In this document: positions 58,317 through 64,000 of the stretch, in pieces
How positions within the stretch are numbered: position 1 is the stretch's first letter
Layout of the letters: every line of letters starts with the position of its first letter
Translations under genes and position numbers: made by a program
The notes under the pieces: model-generated
Databases searched by the model: none
The model's input: the letters and a program-made list of their open reading frames with translations, nothing else
What the model was told of the DNA's origin: nothing
Source: Watersipora subatra
Lineage: Eukaryota; Bryozoa; Gymnolaemata; Cheilostomatida; Watersiporidae
Direction: 5' to 3'
Length of the DNA stretch: 64,000 nt
Assembly (NCBI RefSeq): GCF_963576615.1
Contig: NC_088712.1
Coordinates: 53,487,114 to 53,551,113, forward strand

Positions 58317-60644
58317 CTAAAAGAGGTATTTGGCTACGGCAGCAGCGATGACAAGTCCAGTAGAATAAACAGCCTTGTTACCACTGTTGCAGAAATTTCC
58401 AAAACATGAACACTGATAAAACTCGCTCTTGAATCCCAAGAAATTGACCTTCACTTTGTCAGCTTCCTTGCAGCTGTTGTTGTTATACTTCTGACTACAG
58501 GTTCGATCAACTACAAAGTTAAGATATCGCTACAAGAGTTGTGGATGTTGCAAACTAATTTGAATATTTAGTCAGAAAAATTACTTCGAATCAAGTGGCC
58601 TAAGTTCTAGATATGGCTTTAAGATTCTATATAGCAAACAAAGCCACACTACTGTTGTCAATCACTGGCTACAAAAATATTGCTTATTGAGTACCACATC
58701 TAAAATATGACATACACGTTTAGTTTTCTTATAGACTCAAAATACAGGATAATTTTAATGAAAAAGTAGCAATGATTTAGTCTAAATTTAATTTACTGAA
58801 GCATCAAGCTTTTCAAAGCTACTAAAATATCAAAGGTCAAATATATTATAGAACTACTCCTCACTAGTCAGAACCTTAACAAGAAGGTATGCTTAAAGCT
58901 TTTTACTCCCGCAATCCCTCAATAGACTGTTTCATTTTTAGTTCAAAGTATTTGGTTTTTTCATAGCATACAAAATCACCCATCCTTATCAGATAGTTAA
59001 ACTGGCTTCTGTGTCCTCGTGATTTTGTTGCAAATGAACACTTTTATCATTTCATTAGATCAGACTATTATGTGTTGCTTGGCAGTGATTTTTTCAAAAT
59101 TACTAAAAGACCTGTTTAATAAAGAGTTGCAAAACATTTATACGATATTCATATATATTATATATATTATATATATTTATATTTCTCAGCCAGTGTACTT
59201 ACATCGTTTAAAGTGATTACTGACTTTTATTTAACACGCATAAGAATGTCGATGGTAAAAAGATTGTACTTTAGAGCCTTATTTAAATTTATTTGGCATC
59301 AATATCATCTTCGCAAAAAAAATGGTTTTTGTTGCCATTGGAAACACCTAAATGTAAACAAAGAAGAAGGAATAAGACAAGTTAGACTTTAGAGAAAGTA
59401 CTCTTTGAATAACTCTAATGTACTTAAGTCGTAAATTAAATATAGCAGTAAAACTAGTAATGGTATTATTAATTGTGTCAGTAGCAGAGAAAAGTAAAAG
59501 CTTGCTTGTTGCATGAAAAACATCCAACAGAGAAGTTCTAAATTTTAACACTTTGGAGCCTGGGTTCGAGCCAATCCGGCGAAGTGTTTTCCCACCCAAT
59601 CCTATATGCAGGAGTAGATTAGGCTGCATAGTTTTGATGTGGTTTCTGTATTTGCGGTTTATGTAAAGTTACGAAACTTTGAGTCATTTTGTGTTTAGTA
59701 TGTTTTGAATGCAGTTCCAAAATTTCAAGTTGATTAAATTAGTAGTTTTTAAGATAACGCTATAATACTGGTGGCACTTTTTTGAGCGGCCAAGAAATGA
59801 AAAATGGTTGCTGATATAACATTAGTTTTTAGCATAGACCTAATAACTATACTATAGTTAATACTATAGTATAGTTGATAGGTCTATAGTTTCTAGTAAT
59901 ACTCTGATTGAAATTTTTGATAATCAAGAATCAAAATAGACAAAGCTAGAAAGCTTCTTCTCTCCAGCAAGAAGATCTTTACACTAAAACTGTTTTGTTT
60001 TCTATTTATAAACATAATAAATATACACATTCTATCAGACTCAGTTTACTGCAATCATCATGTGTCTTCAGTTACCTTTAAAACATCACTTCTTTGAAAG
60101 AGTGTGGACAAAAACTATTTACTCTATTTGATTTCCGCTTCTTTCATTGAGTTCTACAGAGCTTCAATATGATATTCAGTTCAAAAGGAGTTGTGTTATT
60201 ATAAGTGCTTTTACAGTTGATTAAAAGTTGTTAACATAGTAATATGTTGTTAACATAGTAATATGTTGTTAACATGGTAATAACATGGCTCTAGGAACTT
60301 GGGTCCTGCTATAGTATATACTAGACTAGGCTACAAAGTGTTAACTTACAAAGTTAAAATTACCTGAACTAATAGAGGAAATGGAATGGATTTTTATCAG
60401 ATTTCATTAATGTAGTTTATAACAGTTAAATATTAATGTATACCTGTTTCTACCCAAACTCCAAAAATCTTGGTCCGCGTCTTGTACTTGCTGCAGCCAC
60501 CATCCTCATCCGAAGACAAAATACTCTGTGAGCAGTCTGTCTCATGAAATGAATTTCCAAAATAGCCCCTGTCACCATCATTACATGAGCTATCAATGAC
60601 ATCACATTCGTAGCAAAAGGTGGCCAGAGAAACTGTGAGCATGC
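58317..60644 (-). pseudogene. Ly6/uPAR-like gene 5, first exon missing
   Basis: Exon 2 60444-60644 (FCYEC, DSSCNDGDRGYFG, ETDCSQS, GGCSKYK) and exon 3 58317-58510 (RTCSQKYNNNSC, YQCSCFGNFCN, tail ending AKYLF) are open, with intact splice sites. The first intron is recognisable to about 61125, but where exon 1 should be a 5'-truncated BEL element begins. Unless an exon 1 lies beyond the element outside the window, this copy has no signal peptide. It is the most diverged member, with changes at loop positions (KSEFYQCSC versus THSYLCSC). Intron 2 also holds duplicated 3' flank DNA (59550-60300). Confidence 0.75.
59832..59889. mobile_element. Ultra-short palindromic insertion, second copy
   Basis: ATAGACCTAATAACTATACT pairs with AGTATAGTTGATAGGTCTAT around TTAATA; same ends as 28318-28372. 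The related sequence near 49700 lacks it. Confidence 0.65.
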
Positions 60645-61129
60645 CTACAACACAAATCAACAACTATTATAAACACTCATAAAGAAATAGAACAAAATGA
60701 TTCACTAATTATTCAGTTTTGATAATATTGTTATTCTCTAGTAGAACCCTCTGTGAAGCGAGAATAACATTCTCACATGGTAAATTATTTGATTTAGTCT
60801 TTGGCAATATTTTCTGTCATGAAATTATAAGCACTTCAAACTTCTAAATTGGCTATGCGCCAAAAAATTGCTTTGTAGAATTGAATGGTAGTTGATATTT
60901 AAGGAATATTCTTCAAATAGGTCAAGCTGGAAAACCTTTTTGCTGATATGTTTCTGTAGTACTGCACAATGGTCTACTAACATTTATAAATTATACCCAA
61001 CTTTACCAAGATAGTTATTTAGTGATATTATTGGATTATTATGTAAGAGCAATTAGTGTCTCTCATAATTAACCAAGACTTTGTTACATTTTAGTGATGA
61101 TGATTACATAATATATTATATTTATGTTT

Positions 61130-64000
61130 TAATGATAGATGAGAGAATATAGAAATCCTAAAAAAATTGTCACTCTCTGTTGGATCCAGATGGGTCAAAT
61201 TAGCCACACAAATCAAGACAAGCACTTTAAAATTTTCCTCAATGCAGGATTTTTGTCAATTTCTAGCTAGTGAGGCAAGCATTGCTAAGAGCAGCCTGAA
61301 CAAAACTTTGAACAAAAAGGGCAATGATGATGCAAAATCTACCAAATCACACAAGATTCACAAATCACACAAAAACCACAACATTGGCCACCTCTGAAAA
61401 TAGAAACAATACTAGCAATTCTTTATTTTCAAAGCATACAAGGTACTTTTTTAAGAACTGTCAGTCTGATAACCACACCACAGGTGTTTGCTCCAAGCTT
61501 TGTGCACTGCCCGACCATGCCGTACAACAATTCTTTTCAAGCCACAATTTATGTTTTGCTTGCTCCACACCTGGCCACAGAATGGATGTTTGCAGACATC
61601 CAGAAACCTGCACTAAAAGATATTGTGGAAAGCAGCACCCTACAGTTTTTCATGAATACCACAACAGAGGCATTAAAAATAAGACCTCATCATTAATGAC
61701 AGAGGCAACAAATCACATCAACAAACACAAAACAGAAACTGACTCACCTGCAACAGTACTGCAACAGTACGCAACTGCTCAACTAGACCCACCAAACTTA
61801 CTTCATGGACCATACTAGTCTATTTGTCCACAATAGAGAATTTAGAAAAAAAAATCCTAGTATTTTCTCCTCTGGATTCTGGCTCTAGTCGCTAATTTAT
61901 TACCAACAAAACTCTGAACAATCTGAATTCAAAAACTAAAGTTCACAGTGTTAATATAAGCACCCTTACTGGAACCAAAGGTTGCGAGTCTATGAGAGAA
62001 CATGTTTCAGGTCTGCTTATCCGTGGCTAAAAAAGCCCAAAGATTGTACTACTGCCTGACTAGATAAGTCAAGATGAAATTTCATCCAACCAAAAAGAAA
62101 TCCTAACAGCTATTTCAGCACAAGACTGGCCTCATCTTCAAAACATTGAACCAGAGCTAATACCTTAAAAAGATAGCAAATCTATTGATCTTGGGCTACT
62201 TATTGGTGCTAATCTTCCACAAGTATTCATATCTAGAGAGGAATGGGTTGGTGGTTATTATGAGCCATTCGCTCGACTGACAAACTTAGGGTGGATCCTT
62301 ATAGGAAATATCAAAACCAACAGGCTATACTCGCAAAGCCCACCTATAAGCAATGTGGCACAAAGTATTATCAGTAGAGTAGTGACAGTACCAGCTAACA
62401 GAAAACGAACCACGTTCAACGTTGACCTTGCCATACATGATGACAGCCTAGAAAAAACAATTCTCCAGTTTTTCAGTGCAGGCTTCTAGTCTATTACCTC
62501 AGAAGGCACAAAAGTCCTTTCAGTTGATGACTTACAGTTGTTAAAAACAATGAAGAAACAAATTCAAAACTCAAATGAAGCTCCTAAACACTTTATCAAC
62601 CGTGGTTTCTACATTGATGGCGGTCTTACTAGTATGACAGATACTGTTTCTCCCAAAAGATTTGTGAAAGATGGCATTTCCATTTGCCAAGAAGGCAACC
62701 TCTGGTTTCACAAGTTTAGTTTCAACTCACCCAAGATCCTTGGATCACTGCCAGAGTCAGAAAGAAATTTGCAAGGTCTAGAACTGCTAAACTCTAGTTC
62801 AAGTTCTCAGCCTCAGGAACAAACGCTAGGTCCCTCAAATCAAAGTGCTTTCAGCTTTCATCTTCTTTGAAAGCAACCCCAAACACCCGTAGAGGTGTTT
62901 TGTCAACCATTGCTTTTGTTTATGACCCACTTGAATTGCTTTTCCCATTTATTCCCAAAGACAAAAACATTTTGCAGGACATGTGTAAGATTTTTGCCTC
63001 ATGGGATGATTCATTGGCTGTTGCCTTGTTGTCAAGGTGGGAAGACTGAAAAACCTTACTTTCTACTTTTTCTGACCTAGCCATTTCTCGGTGTTATAAG
63101 CTTAACAACTTTAGCACTGGAAATAAAGCAGAAATACATCAATTCTGTGATGGTAGTACTCGTGGATATGGTAGTGTCAGCTACCTATGGTTAGTTAATA
63201 CTGAGAACCAAGTACACTGCACCCTCAGAGCAAAGCCAACAACTCTTCAAATTTCTTCACTCCCACGAGAGAGATCTAGTCAATCTGCTCCATTTACCTA
63301 TTGCAGAGTGGATTGTTTTGTACATCTTTTAGTGAAAGATAGACGAACAAAGCTTAAGCGTTATGGTCTCATTATAATATTCCTTGCAAGTTGAGCAGCT
63401 CACACCGAGCTGTCCGGCGACATGACTACTTCATCATTTATTGATGCCATGCGCAACGTGATTGTGATAAGAAAACTAACCAGAGAGATCTGGTGTGCTA
63501 AAGGAACAAACTTTGTTGGTGCCATGCCAGAACTATCAAATAAGGGGGTTCTGGAGTTCAAGTTAAAACCTCCTAATGCTAGTCATATGGATGGTGTGTG
63601 AGAGCAATTGATAAGAACTGCCAGGACTGCTTCAATCCCTTCTGAGAAACAATGGTGGGAGGCTTAACACTCTAGAGGCCTCAGCACTTTAATGTATGAA
63701 GAGATGGCAGTCATAACTTTCTGCCCATTCTCTACAGTCACTGAAGAAAACATTCCTCTCTGTCCTAAATCGCTTTTAACTATGAAATCGGACATCATTC
63801 TTCTACCTTCTAGTGAATTCACAGGCAGTGACATTTATAGACGCAAACGCTGGCGTGTAGTGTAACATCTCACTAACAACTTCTGACAGCACTGGAGAGC
63901 AGAGTACAGACAACAGTTACAAGCCTGTCAGAAGGGGGTAACACCCAAGCCTAACCTTAAAGTGAACTCCATGGTGCTAGTAAAGAGTGATAATACCCCT
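61130..64000 (+). mobile_element. BEL/Pao LTR retrotransposon, truncated and decayed
   Basis: Plus-strand domains in BEL/Pao order: Gag C-terminal helix region (RWVKLATQIKTSTLKF, from 61176), two zinc knuckles (CFACSTPGH..VC and C..RYCGKQHP.VFH, about 61545-61660), protease LDSGS (61871-61885), the LLIGANLPQ..REEW segment (about 62190-62250), reverse transcriptase tail FYIDGG (about 62606-62623, where YVDD is usual), RRGVLSTIAFVYDPLELLFP (about 62890-62950), RNase H CDGSTRGYGSVSYL (about 63150), and integrase GTNFVGA, PPNASHMDGV and DIYRRKRW (63505-63860). Most of the RT fingers and palm is deleted, several stops and frameshifts occur, and an active-site Asp is lost. No 5' LTR; the 3' end is outside the window. 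Confidence 0.9.

Overview
The window is animal nuclear DNA: AT-rich, with small exons separated by kilobase introns that have consensus GT/AG ends, many degraded transposons, and minisatellites. It carries one widely conserved single-copy-type gene (zinc transporter ZIP9/SLC39A9), a lineage-specific tandem family of secreted or GPI-anchored Ly6/uPAR (three-finger) proteins, and a BEL/Pao retrotransposon. This fits an invertebrate, perhaps a lophotrochozoan (mollusc or bryozoan-like), but nothing here fixes the species.

Layout. 1-6.9 kb: mostly non-coding, with a 0.67-kb foldback element (1483-2148), a LINE reverse-transcriptase relic (2255-2660, minus) and one candidate first exon of an unidentified minus-strand gene (4038-4079). 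6.94-17.93 kb: seven plus-strand exons of ZIP9, all in compatible phase. Exon 2 runs directly into a 45-nt minisatellite that contains the exon's own 3' end and splice donor, giving 25 in-phase donors in a row. 18.5-28.3 kb: a transposon field with two tRNA-derived SINEs, a ~3-kb inverted-repeat element holding a hAT-type BED-finger relic split by a TTAA-target MITE, a second copy of that MITE, Helitron-like elements, and a 1764-bp hAT element with a perfect 8-bp target duplication and an internal 24-nt minisatellite. 28.4-44.5 kb: two tandem ~8-kb blocks, each with one Ly6 gene on the minus strand and a 22-nt minisatellite at its end. 44.5-53 kb: non-coding DNA, a 0.7-kb GA tract, and an orphan Ly6 exon 3. 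53-61.1 kb: two more Ly6 genes, one apparently chimeric and one lacking exon 1, plus a ZBED-like hAT transposase relic. 61.13-64 kb: a 5'-truncated, decayed BEL/Pao element that starts where the last Ly6 first exon would lie and runs off the window.

ZIP9 is a secretory-pathway/plasma-membrane zinc transporter. The Ly6 proteins are predicted ten-cysteine extracellular proteins of about 142 residues with signal peptide and GPI signal. All Ly6 introns are phase 1, so exons from different copies can be joined in frame. The most interesting signals are the donor-containing in-frame minisatellite in ZIP9 and the modular, partly broken Ly6 exon array. All family assignments come from motif recognition by eye; no search was run.
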